Shown here piece by piece: positions 45,320-55,960 of a stretch of 64,000 nt of DNA. The stretch lies in assembly GCF_022682495.2 (NCBI RefSeq), contig NC_071388.1, forward strand, positions 83,453,073 to 83,517,072, read 5' to 3'. How positions within the stretch are numbered: the stretch's first letter is position 1; the number at the start of each line of letters is the position of its first letter. The position numbers and the translations under genes are program-made. This stretch comes from Desmodus rotundus. Taxonomy: Eukaryota; Chordata; Mammalia; Chiroptera; Phyllostomidae. Below the pieces are notes generated by a model. The model was not told the origin of the DNA, did no database searches, and worked only from the letters and a program-made list of their open reading frames with translations.

Positions 45320-48300
45320 ATGGCAATGAATAAGTGCCTATTAGTAATACCCTTAAATGTAATTGGATTAAATGTGCCAATCAAAAGATATAGGGTAGCT
45401 GAATGGATTACAAAACCTGACCCACATACATACTGTCTACAAGAGACCCACCTCAGTACAAAAAATATACACAGGCTGAAAGAGAAGGGATAGAAAAACA
45501 TATTCCACACAAATGGACATAAAAAAAAACCAACCTGGAGGTAGCAATACTTATATCAGACAAAATAGACTTCAAAACAAAGGCAATAACAAGAGACAAA
45601 GAAGGTCACTTCATAATACTTAAGGGAGTAGTACAACAAAAATATATAACTCATAAACATGGATGTACACAATATAAGTGCACCTAAATACATAAAGAAA
45701 ATATTGGAAGACTTTAAGAAAGAGAGAGCAATACAGTAATTGTAGGGGATTTTAATATGCCACTGTCAAAAATGGATAGATCTTCCAAACAAAGAGTCAA
45801 TGAAAATAGTGCAGAATTGAACAACACTCTAGATCAATGGACTTAATTGATATTTATAGAACATTTCACCCCAAACAAGCAAAATACACATTCTTCTCAA
45901 ATGCACATGGATCATTCTAAAGATGGGCCACATAGTAAAATACAAAACAAGCCTTAACAAATTCAATAAAATTAAAATCATATCAGGCACCTTTGCAGGT
46001 CACAACAGCTTGAAAATAGAAACCCACTTCAAGAAAAATATCCAAACATTAAAATACATGGAGGCTGAATAACAGATTATTAAGTAATGAATGGGTTAAC
46101 AATGAGATCAAGGAAGACATCAAAAAGTATCCAGAAACAAATGAAAATGAGCACACAAACCAAAACCTATGGGACACAGTGAAGGTAGTATTGAGAGGGA
46201 CATTCATAGCAATACAGGACTGCCCAAAGAAGATAGAAAAATCTCAAACAACCTAACCCCACATCTAGTAGAACAACAGCAAACAAATCCCAGAGCAAGC
46301 AGAAGGAAGGAAATAATCAAGATCAGAGCAGTATTAAGTGACATAAAGACTAAAAAACAACTCAGAGGATGAATGAATCCAGGAGCTTCTTCTTTGAAAA
46401 AAATAAACAAAAAATAAACAAAATAAATAATTAACCAGAGTCATCAAGTAAAAAAAGAGAGAGCCCAAATAAATAAAATCATAAATGAAAGAAGTAACAA
46501 CTGATACCACAGAAATACAAGGGATTTTAAGAAATTACTATGAACAATTACATGCCAAAAAATTGGACAACTGGTGTGAATTGGATAAATTTTAGAAATA
46601 CACAACCTTCCAAAACTGAATCAAGAAGAAGCAGAAAGGCTGAATAGACTCATAAAAACTAGTGAAATTGAAGCAATAATAAAAAAACTCCTGGCACATA
46701 AAAGCCCCGGACCGGATGGCTTCACAGATGAATTTTACCAAACATTTAAGGAAGAAATAACTCCTATCCTTTTAAAACATTTCTAAAAATATCAAGTAGA
46801 GGGAAGCCTTCCTAACTCTTTTTACAAAGCCAATAACATCCTAATCACAAAACCGGTAATAACACAACAAAGAAAGAAAATTATAGGCCAACATCTCAGA
46901 TGAAAACAAATGCTAAAACCCTCAACAAAATATTGGCAATCCTTATTGAGCAATGCATTGAAGAGATCATACACCATGGTCAAGTGGGATTCATCCCAGG
47001 GATGTAAGGATGGTACAACATTCACAAATCAATAAATGTAATACACCACATAAACAAAATGAAAGACAGAGACCACATGATAATATCAGTAGATGCTGAA
47101 AAAGCATTTGATAAAATCCAGTACCCATTTATGATAAACACACTTGGTGAAGCGGAGTAGAGGGAGCATACATCAACATTATAAAAGCCATATGTGAGAA
47201 ACCTACAACCAACATTATACTGATCATGCAAAAACACAAGCTTTCCACTTAAGATGAGGAACAAGACAAGGATGTCGACTTTTACCACTGTTTTTCAACA
47301 TAGTATTGGAAGTTCTAGCCATAGACATCAGACAAGAAAAAGAAATAAAAGGCAACCAAATTGGGAAGGAGGAAGTAAAACTGGCTTTATTAATGGACAA
47401 CATTATAGAGTATATAGAATACCCTATAGTCTCCACCAAAAAACTACTCAACTTAGTAGGTGAATTTGTCATAACAGTGGGATACAAAGTTAATATTCAG
47501 AAATTGATGGCATTTTTGTACACCAACAACTAATATCAGAAATAGAAACTAGGAAAAATCACATTTATTATAGCAACAACAAAAATAAAGTGTCTAGGAA
47601 GAAATTTAACCAAGGAGGTGAAAGGCCTGTACTCAGAAAACTATAGAACACTGACGAAAGAAATTAAGAAAGATACAAATAAATGGAAGCACATACTGCA
47701 TTCATGGATTGGAAGAATTAACATGATCAAAATGTCCACACTACCAAAAGCAATCTATAGATTCAAGGCAATCCCTATTAAAATACCAAGGGCATATTTC
47801 ACAGGTCTAGATCAAATATTTCAAAACTTTATATGGAATCAAAAAAGATCCCAAATAGCCTCAGCAGTCTGGAGAAAGAAGAAAAGATTTGGAGGGACTG
47901 CAATACCTGATATCAAACTGTATTACAAGGCCACTGTAATCAAACCAGCCTGGTACTGGCATAAGCACAGACACATAGATCAATGGGACAGAATAGGGGC
48001 CCCAGAAATAAACCCATGTCTCTATGGTCAATTAATATTTGACAAAGAGGGCATGAGCATACAATGGAGCAAAAATAGCCTCTTCCATAAATGGTGTTGG
48101 GAGACCTGGACAAGTACATGCAAAAAAAAATGAAACTAGACCACCAACTTACACCACACATCAGAAAAAACTCAAAATGGATAGAAGACATAAATATAAG
48201 TCCTGGCACCATGAACATCCTAGAGCAGGGGTGTCAAACTCATTTCCTCTGGGGGCCACACCAACCTTGCAGCTTCCTTCAAAGGGCTGAATGTAATTTC

Positions 48301-49290
48301 AATTCCTAACAGTTAAGGAGTAGTTATGTTTATACAGTCCTAAAATTATTTTGGCCCTTTGAAGGCAGCCATGAAGCTAATGTGGCCCCTGGTGAAAATG
48401 AGTTTGACACCCCTGTCCTAGAGGAGAATGTAGGCAGGAAAATTTCAGATATCCCACACGGCAATATATTTTCATATATATATGCTAGTCAAGGGAAGTA
48501 CAGGAAAAAACAAACAAATAGGACTATGTCAAACTAAAAAGCTTCTGCACAACTAAAGAAACCATCATCAACATGAAAATGAGCCATATGGAAGAACATA
48601 TTTGACAATGATACATCAGACAAGGGTTTGATCTCCAAAATACAAAAAGAACTCATATGACTCAACACCAGGAAGACAAACAATCCAATCAAAATATGAG
48701 CAAAGATCTGAATAGATACTTCCACAAGGAGGATGTACAGATGGCATATAGACATATGAAAAGATGCTCGACATCACTAGCCATCAGAGAGATGCAAATT
48801 AAAACGACAATGAGATATCACCTCACACCTGTCGGAATGACTATCATTAATAAATCAACAAACAACAAGTGCTGGGGAGCATGTGAAGAAAAAGGAACCC
48901 TAGTTCGTTGTTGGTGGGAATTCAGACTGGTGCAGCCACCGTGGAAAACAGTATGGAATTTCCTCAAAAAATAAAAAATGGAACTGCCTTTTGACCCAGT
49001 GATTCCATTGCTGGTATTACACCCTAAGAATCCTGGAATACCAATCCAAAAGAATTTAGGCACCTCAATGTTCACAGCAGTCAAGTGTTGGAAACAGCCT
49101 AAGTGCCCATCAGTAGATGAATGGATTAAAAACTGTGCTTCATCTACACAACGGAATATGATGCAGCAGAAAGAAAGAAGAAGGAATTCCTACCCTTTGT
49201 GATAGCATGGATGAAACTGGAAACTATATGTTAAGCGAAATAAGTTAGTCAGTGAAATATAAGTACCATATGATCTCACTTATAAAGGAA
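45320..49290 (+). pseudogene. L1 ORF2, broken and interrupted by a hAT element
   Basis: From the ATG at 45320, the endonuclease start (NVIGLNVPIKRYR in place of NVNGLN) and QETHL are seen, then many frame changes. The longest open piece, 47618-48133, covers the reverse transcriptase end and connection region ([24 protein letters not shown] onward). The FADD position around 47395 reads as LLMDNI, so the catalytic Asp pair is lost. 48218-48423 holds a hAT insertion with duplication. The Cys-rich end survives near 48868-48935 ([18 protein letters not shown], with the last Cys changed to Phe). Inactive. Confidence 0.88.
48218..48423. mobile_element. 190-bp hAT nonautonomous element with 8-bp duplication
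   Basis: The element proper is 48226-48415. Its ends are perfect 18-bp inverted repeats: CAGGGGTGTCAAACTCAT at the left and ATGAGTTTGACACCCCTG at the right. TCCTAGAG flanks both sides (48218-48225 and 48416-48423), an exact 8-bp duplication characteristic of hAT transposons. There is no coding capacity, so it must have been moved by a related transposase in trans. It interrupts the L1 ORF2 frame ('atgaacatcctagag|...|tcctagaggagaatg'), so it is younger than that L1. Family name not assigned. Confidence 0.95.
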
Positions 49291-49568
49291 TCTAATGAGC
49301 AAAATAAACTAATTAGCAAAATATAACCAGAGTCCTGGAAACAGGGAACAGACTGACAGCTGCCAGAGGAAAGGGGTTGAGGGGGATGGCGGAAAGAAAG
49401 GGAAAGGAGTGATTATAGAACATGGCCAAAGAATGACCCATGGATAGGGACAATGGGGTGGGATGGACTGTGGGACTGGTGGATGGGGTGGGATGAAGGA
49501 GGGCAAAGGGGTAAAAATTGGGACAAGTGTAATAGAATAAACAATAGTAAAATAAAAAATAAAAAATT

Positions 49569-49763
49569 TCAGTTATTTATTTTAAGAGAAAGGTGAAGGG
49601 ACAGAGAAAGAGAGGGAGAGAAACATCAATGTGTGGTTACCCCCTTGTGCACCCCTATTAGGGACCAGCCTGCAACCCAGGCAAGTGCCCTGACTGGGAA
49701 TTGAGCAGCAACCCTTTGCTTTGTAGTCCAGAGCTCAATCCACTGAGCCATACCAGCCAGGGC
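49569..49763 (-). mobile_element. VES-type bat SINE
   Basis: On +: 'gagaaacatcaatgtgtggttaccccc', the B-box complement 'ctgggaattgagcagcaaccc', 'gagctcaatccactgagccataccagccagggc'. Inserted at the A-rich end of the older L1, a common landing place for L1-mobilised SINEs. 'aaaataaaaaattt' before and 'aaaataaatttttt' after may be an imperfect duplication. Confidence 0.88.
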
Positions 49764-50454
49764 TAAAATAAATTTTTTTTTAAAGTATATATGGTCTGTT
49801 AAAAGCAGCAAATTTAAACATAAGTATGCTAATTGTTATTTTTTCAAATTATGTTTTTTTGACTACTTGAAAAAGGGAGAAAGCTATTCTGTTCAGGATA
49901 ATAACCCAAAACATTGACTGCTTATACCTACACCTACTAAAAATGAGTGTAACAAAATATAACATAGAATATACAGCAAATATATCTACTGCATATTTAT
50001 AGTATATATTTTTACTACATAGTTAATGTATAATTTATAGGAAGCATAACATAGGCCATACATGACATATACTATATCACATATATGCAATATTTATTAA
50101 CATGCAGCCACAATTTACCAAAGGTAAAATTTTGAATCAATGAACAGACTAATTACAATAAATGTCATTTGTCTTAATACTAATTATAATGCTTTATAAT
50201 CTCAGTGTTTCATATATTTGTTTGTTTTAATTTGACAGCCATTCCAAAGTATCTCTGGAGCTATGAGAAGGTGGTAATTACACAGATAATTCTGAAAAGA
50301 AGAATAGAGCACTGAAAGCAAAATTTACTATAAATGCATAATAATTAGACTACACTATCACAACAATAGTAAAAATATATAAAAAAAGAAGAGAAAGAGA
50401 TTCATGTATGTTTAAAAATTTATTATGTCAGTAGAAGTGACATAAATGTGTCAG
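49764..50454. other. No feature recognised
   Basis: AT-rich DNA between the SINE and the mariner; no supported ORF. Confidence 0.4.
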
Positions 50455-50456
50455 TA

Positions 50457-51692
50457 TTGGGTGGGCCAAAACGTTCTGTTTTTAAGTAAAAATAGAAAAC
50501 ACAATTTTCATTTTCACCAATAACTTTATTGAACAACATATTCACTGTTTTGTTCCACTACCTTCTGCCATCTTTCAGGCAACTTCATAATTACATCTTC
50601 CCAAAATTTATCATCTTTACGAGCAAAGAACTGCTCCAGGTGCCTTTTGCAGTCTTCCAGGGAATCGAAATTGTTTCCATTAAGAGAATTTTGTAAAGAC
50701 TGAAATAAACAGAAGGTGCAATGTCTGGTGAATACAGTGGATGAATCAGGACTTCCCAGCCAAGTTGTAACAGTTTTGCCTGGTTATCAAAGTAACGTAA
50801 GGTCTTACATTATCCTGATGGGAGATTATGCGTATTCTGTTGACTAATTCTGGAAGCTTTTCATGAAATGCTGCTTTCAGTTGGTCTAATTGGGAGCAAT
50901 ACTTGTTGGAATTAACCATTTGATTTTCTGGAAGGAGTTCATAATAGTAGACTCCTTTCCAATCCCACCATATATATAACATCGCCTCCTGGATGAAAAC
51001 CAGTCTTTGGTGTGGTTCGTGGTAGTTCATTTAACTTGCCCCACAATCTCTTCCATTCCACATTATTGCAAAGTATCCACTTTTCATCATCTATCACAAT
51101 TTGTTTTAAAAACAGAACATTTTCATTATGTTTAAGTAGAGAATCACTTGTGGAAATACAGTCTACAAGGTTTTTTTGCTTAACTTATGTGGAACCCAAA
51201 CACTAAAGCAATTAACATAAGCAAGCTGGTAAAATGATTTTCAACTCTTGATTTGGATATTTTGAGTATGTTAGCTCTCTCCTTCATGCTATAAAATACT
51301 TGTTGTTCCTGATTTGATCGCTATCAACTTCAACTGGTCTATCCAGCCATGGAGCATCATTCAGAGAGCAACCTTCAGCAGGAAACTTCCCAAACTATTT
51401 TTTGCATATTCTATCAATCACAGCACCTTCTCCATATACTGAACAAATCTTTTTTCCCCTTGCTTTTCAATTGTGTTTTTATCTTTCTTGAAATAATAAA
51501 GCATAATATGCCAAAACTGTTGCATGTTTTCTTCCATCTTCAATATTAAAATATCTACAAAAAATTCACCAATTTTGATAATTTTTTAAAAATTCATGCT
51601 GACATGTAAAATTGTTTTAAATGAAATTAAAGACAACTAAAAACTATTAGAGCTACCTTATGGAAAAGAATGAACATTTTGGGCCAACCCAT
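50457..51692 (-). mobile_element. Near full-length mariner DNA transposon, inactive
   Basis: About 1236 bp, close to the ~1.3 kb of mariner. TA dinucleotides flank it (50455-50456 and 51693-51694). The inverted ends are 'ttgggtgggccaaaacgttc' at the left and, complemented, 'atgggttggcccaaaatgttc' at the right. This end type (tgggttggccaaaaagttc) is known in mammalian mariners such as those in cattle. It encodes a broken transposase on the minus strand. Orientation is set by the transposase. Confidence 0.9.
50526..51537 (-). pseudogene. Mariner transposase, broken
   Basis: Begins with an ATG at 51537 (MEENMQQFWHIMLYYFKK) and reaches a stop at 50526-50528 after SEYVVQ, giving a nominal length near the ~345 codons of the family. 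Transposase binds the inverted ends and cuts and pastes the element at TA. Visible motifs are WVPHKLS around 51185 and, within the open piece 51030-50746, the 'IWWDWKGVYYYELLPEN' block and HQDN, the second catalytic Asp region. Then 'LEDCKRHLEQFFA' and 'KLPERWQKVVEQ' near the C-terminus in another frame. Several stops and a frameshift or deletion after the open piece remove activity. Confidence 0.88.
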
Positions 51693-51694
51693 TA

Positions 51695-52353
51695 TTTTAT
51701 TTCCAAACCATTTCTGATATATATGTGCAAATAATTTTCTTTTCCCTTTATAAAATATTTTCCAAGCTCTAGATATATTCTTTTTTGCCCACAGAATTTA
51801 ATTGCATTTTCTCAATAACTAATATATGATCATTTTAACAACTTAGTTGGTCTAGGAAATAGACTATATTATGAGTAAAGTAAGAGCATCATAATTTAAC
51901 AATTAAATAAATATTTTCAGTTACTTTAACATCTATTGAACCTTTGTTTTTACAGATGTATTTCTACTGTGGTAAAGTTAAGAAAATGTTATTAAAGACA
52001 CAAATCTTTGTGCATTTTGATGCTATGCTGTTCATTCATAATACATATACATTTAATGTGAATTGCATATTTTAGCAATTTAAACCCCTTTGTCCTGTAC
52101 AGAGTAGTTTTGGGTTTGCTTATTTGTATGATTATTTTTTACTGAAATAGAGTGTTTAAGTGACCTTGTATATTATTTGGTCATAGGCGTTCAGGAGCAT
52201 ATGATAAAAGATTCCTGTTGTCCTTTGACTAAATTGTGTCAATTTTGTACAAAAATAAGGGGGATATGTGCTTTCCTTCCACCCACCCACACACAATCCA
52301 GGCATTGCTGCCTCTCACAAAGAAAAGCAACCTGGCAGAGGTATTCCCTACTT
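51695..52353. other. No feature recognised
   Basis: AT-rich DNA, no supported ORF or repeat. Confidence 0.4.
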
Positions 52354-52365
52354 AGACTTCATCTT
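52354..52365. repeat. Target-site duplication of HAL1-type copy B, left
   Basis: AGACTTCATCTT, identical to 54361-54372. The poly-T/A-rich end of the minus-strand element follows. Confidence 0.9.
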
Positions 52366-52764
52366 TTTTTTAAAATATATTTATTGATTATGCTATGACA
52401 GTTGTCCCATTTCCCCCCCACTCCACTCCATCCTGCCCACCCCCTCCCTCCCACATTCCCCCCCTATACTTCATGTCCATGGGTCATACTTATAACTTCT
52501 TTGGCTTCTACCTTTCCTATACTATTCTTACCCTCCCCCTGTCTATTTTCTACCTACCATTTATGCTACTTACTCTGTACCTTTCCCCCCTCTCTCCCCC
52601 TCCCACTTCCCTGTTGATAACCCTCCATGTTATCTCCATTTCTGTGGTTCTGTTCCTGTTCTAGTTGTTGGCTTAGTTTGCTTTTGTTTTGGTTTTAGGT
52701 GTTGTTGTTAATAACTGTGAGTTTGCTGTCATTTTTACTGTTCATATTTTTTATCTTCTTTTTC

Positions 52765-53604
52765 TTAGATAAGTCCCTTTAACATTTCATATAATAAGGG
52801 CTTGGTGATGATGAACTTCTTTAACTTGACCTTATCTGAGAAGCACTTTATCTTCCCTTCCATTCTAAATGATAGCTTTGCTGGATACAGTAATCTTGGA
52901 TGTAGGTCCTTGACTTTCATGACTTGGAATACTTCTTGCCAGTCCTTTCTTGCCTGTAAGGTCTCTTTGGAGAAATCAGCTGACAGTCTTATGGGAACTC
53001 CTTTGTAGGTAACTGTCTCCTTTTCTCTTGCTGCTTCTAAGATTCTCTCCTTCTGCTTAATCTTAGGTAATGTAATTTTGAGGTGCCTTGGTGTGTTCCT
53101 CCTTGGGTCCAGCTTCTTTGGGACTCTCTGAGCTTCCTGGACTTCCAGCAAGTCTATTTCCTTTGCCAGATTAGGGAAGTTCTCCTTCATTATTTGTTCA
53201 AATAAGTTTTCAATTTTTTGTTCTTCCTCTTCTCCTTCTGGCACCCCTATAATTCGGATGTTGGAACGTTTCAAGATGTCCTGGAGGTTCCTAAGCCTCT
53301 CCTCATTTTTCCGAATTCTTGTTTCTTCATTCTTTTCTGCTTAGATGTTTCTTTTTTCCTTCTGGTTCACACCGTTGATTTGAGTCCCAGTTTCCTTCGC
53401 ATCACTATTGGTTCCCTGTACATTTTCCTTTGTTTCTCTTAGCATAGCCTTCATTTTTTCATCTAGTTTTTGACCAAATTCAACCAATTCTGTGAGCATC
53501 CGTATTACCAGCATTTTGAACTGTGCATCTGATAGATTGGCTATCTGTTCACTGCTTAGTTGAACTATTTCTGGAGCTTTGAAATGTTCTGTCATTTGGG
53601 CCAT
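52765..53604 (-). pseudogene. HAL1-type ORF1, open except for one nonsense codon
   Basis: From the ATG at 53604 (MAQMTEHF) to the stop at 52765-52767 is 279 codons in one frame, broken only by TAA at codon 88 (53341-53343). The C-terminal two thirds are well conserved with L1 ORF1p: RRM start 'SNIRIIGVPEGEEEEQ', then VTYKGVPIRLSADFS and the terminal EMLKGLI. The part before the RRM is ~110 residues against ~143 in the intact L1; it lacks the LDEAEDRISELED heptads and instead has a polar linker (ENVQGTNSDAKETGTQ) that also occurs in copy A. RNA-binding chaperone role is inferred from the family. Translation from the first ATG would end at residue 87. Confidence 0.85.
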
Positions 53605-54360
53605 TTTTTTTGTGTGTGTCTTGGTGCATCTGTTACTTAAAGGGGTGGAGCCTTAGGTGTTCACTAGGGCAGGGTAAAGCTGGTTGCTGCGCTGTGACGC
53701 TGTACATGGGGGAGGGGCCGAGAGGGAGCAATGGTGCTTGCTCCACTCTTCCCCAGGATTTCAGTCACTCCCTCTACTACCCACAATCAAATGGGGCCCC
53801 TCTGGTGCTGGTTCCCGAGTGGGTGGGCTTGTGCACACTCTAGGCCCCTGTGGGTCTCTCCAACAACCTCTCCTGTGAGGCTGGGAGTTTCTCCTGCTGC
53901 TGCCCCAACCCCCATGGGTGTTTTCACTCAGAGGTTTGAGGCTTTATTTCCCCACGCTGGAGCCCTGGGTGCAGGGTCTGCTTCTCTCCCCGCTGTTTGT
54001 CCCCGTTTATCAATGCATGAATGTGGGGCTGCGGGGTGCTACCCGCCGCTCTGCCTGCCCCGTTCTCCGCCACTCTGAGTCTGGCCCTCTAGGTTTATCT
54101 GTGCGCGAATGTGGGGCCGCAGGGTCTGCTAGTGGTCAAACTGCCTGCCCCGTTTGTCCCACACTCCGCCAGTCTCGGTCCTGCCACGGCAACTAGAGTC
54201 CTCTCTGCCCCGGTGCCTGTCTCCACCCCTCCTACAGGTCTGAATGAATGTTTATTTTTTATCTCCTTGGTGTCAGACTTCCTTGGTGTTCAATTTTCTG
54301 TCAGTTCTGGTTGTGCGAGGAGGCGCAGTGTGTCTACCTACGCCGCCATCTTGGTTCTCC
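53605..54360 (-). promoter_or_regulatory. HAL1-type 5'UTR / internal promoter
   Basis: GC- and CpG-rich (for example 'gcggggtgctacccgccgctc' on +), opening on the minus strand with AACCAAGATGGCGGCG, a strong YY1-type motif at the element's first bases as in L1 promoters. Its presence means the copy carries its own promoter. Confidence 0.75.
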
Positions 54361-54372
54361 AGACTTCATCTT
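54361..54372. repeat. Target-site duplication of HAL1-type copy B, right
   Basis: AGACTTCATCTT, identical to 52354-52365, followed by AAATAA. Confidence 0.9.
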
Positions 54373-55179
54373 AAATAATTTGTCAATAATCTTTGATGGT
54401 CATTTCATTTTAGATATTCCTGTTTGTATATGTTTGCTTAGACTTCTTATTTGTTTACACAAATAAGATTGCTATTTGTGTAAAAGGAAATACATTTTTG
54501 AATATTAACTGAGTAGAAATTTACTTGTGATATTTTTTTTCACCAGTTGAATTGATTTTTTCACAGGGGTAAAGTAGAAATTCTGACCTGCTCATAGAAT
54601 TTATTTCACTCTAACCCACAGAAGGAATATAATTACATAGATTGATTTAACTAATACATTTGATGTATTTGCAATGTTTTCCTATGAATTCTGCTGTGTA
54701 TGCCTCCTTGTTTGTTGTGTTTACTATGGTAAATATGTTGCTTTAATAAATTAGAAAAACCATATCAGAATTTGATAACCAGATAATTTTTGAAATGAAA
54801 ATACTTAAGATTATTTTTATCTAATTATCAACTTTAAAAATAAATTATTGACTTCTTTACTTTTATAATAAGAAAAAGGTAATTTATTTATTGTTGTTTA
54901 TCTTTTTTCTTTTTCATATTTCCAGAATAATAAAAATATAATTTAGATACTTATAAAAAGTCTTTTAACTTTATACATCTGCCTCAACATTTTTTATATT
55001 TGCCTTATTTCCTTTGCGTTTAACTGTTTTTATGGCTCATCACAAGTTCTCTCACTTTGACTTCCCCAGTCTTGAGAGAAACAGAAAGCATGAGTAACTC
55101 TGTTGAAGTCAGACAAATACAGATTGGCATTATATGTGCTCTAATTATTAGTTGTGAAAAGTATTTTCTTTGTACAGAA
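54373..55179. other. No feature recognised
   Basis: AT-rich DNA, no supported ORF or repeat. Confidence 0.4.
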
Positions 55180-55340
55180 AAATGCATAGTCTCTGTGATT
55201 AAATTCCTTTATTAATAAAGTAAGATTAAAATTAACTAGGGTTGTTTTGAGATCACATTAGATAATGTATCTAAAACTTTCATCATACTCCTGGCACATA
55301 ATAAATGCATTTAACAAATGGCAGCTACTATAATTATTCG
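55180..55340 (-). repeat. MIR SINE relic
   Basis: 'aaagtaagattaaaattaactagggttgttttgagatcacattagataatgtatctaaaac' followed by 'actcctggcacataataaatgcatttaacaaatggcagctactataattatt' follows MIR order (aggattgttgtgaggattaaatgagataatgtatg ... gcctggcacatagtaggtgctcaataaatg). Strand assignment is approximate. Confidence 0.5.
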
Positions 55341-55461
55341 TCATTTATATTCATATTTCTTTGATCGGATGAAATATTTGAGTGATTTTATAGTAGTTTC
55401 TAAGACAAATATATCCAAAAATATTTAGACATTGATTTTGCCAATAACTGATAACTTCTTG

Positions 55462-55960
55462 ATAGAGTTATTGATTTTCTATTGCTGTCATCACAAATTA
55501 CCACAGATTTAGGGGTTTAAAACAACACAGGTTTATTATCTTCATTTCTGTAGGTTATAAGTCTGACAGGTCTCAGTAAGCTAAAATCAAAGTACCTCCC
55601 AAACTGTGGCCTTTTCTGGAGACTCTGAGGAAGAATGTCTCCTTGCATTTTCCAGCCTCTAAAGGCTCACTACATTCCTTTGCTTGCAGCCCCTTTCTCC
55701 ATCTTCCCTGCCAGCAGCAACACATTTCTCTGACTTGTTTTCCATTTTAACATTTCTCCCTGACCATCACCTAGAAATATTCTCCAGTTTTAAGAACTCA
55801 TGTGATTAAATTGGGCTCACCTGAATAATCCCCATCTCAAAATCCCTAATCACATTTGCAAAGTCCCTTTTGTCATGAAAGTATTCACAGATCCCAGTGA
55901 TGAGCTCATGGACCAGTTTAAGCCACCATTTACCAGCTTCCAAAGATTTCTTATTTATTT
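55462..55960 (-). mobile_element. MaLR-like solo LTR
   Basis: 'ttattgattttctattgctgtcatcacaaattaccacagatttaggggtttaaaacaacacaggtttattatc', 'taggttataagtctgacaggtctcagtaagctaaaatcaaagt', 'ctccatcttccctgccagcagcaac' and 'tcatgtgattaaattgggctcacctgaataatccc' follow the minus-strand reading of a MaLR-type LTR. No internal sequence. Confidence 0.5.

Larger units (their letters stand above)
42300..49566 (+). mobile_element. Older full-length L1 with long 5'UTR, inactive
   Basis: A plus-strand L1: ~2-kb or longer GC-rich leader (42300-44346), broken ORF1 (44347-45246), short spacer, broken ORF2 (45320-49290), then a G-rich 3'UTR and A-rich end 'aaaataaaaaataaaaaattt' near 49566. It carries a 190-bp hAT insertion in ORF2. 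The leader contains two related blocks about 1.8 kb apart (42305-42355 and 44105-44155) and a TTCC microsatellite. The true 5' end could lie upstream, near 41461. No target-site duplication found. Many stops and indels mark it as older than the L1 at 28991. Confidence 0.9.
52366..54360 (-). mobile_element. HAL1-type (ORF2-less) L1 element, copy B, full-length
   Basis: A 1995-bp minus-strand element: 5'UTR of ~756 bp opening GGAGAACCAAGATGGCGGCG, ORF1 (53604-52765), then directly a ~400-bp G-rich 3'UTR and an A-rich tail. There is no trace of ORF2. A perfect 12-bp duplication marks it as a true L1-type insertion at TCTT/AAAT. Its structure matches copy A at 6572. A young age is suggested by the exact duplication and by ORF1 having only one stop. 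Lacking reverse transcriptase, it must rely on L1 ORF2p in trans (established for nonautonomous elements, inferred here). Confidence 0.9.

Noticed and set aside
41311..49590. 'attatttattttt' words near 41323 and 'ttatttatttt' near 49573 as a duplication for the older L1
   Set aside because: Low-complexity match, and the left word is ~140 bp from any L1-like sequence; the right one fits better with the adjacent SINE.
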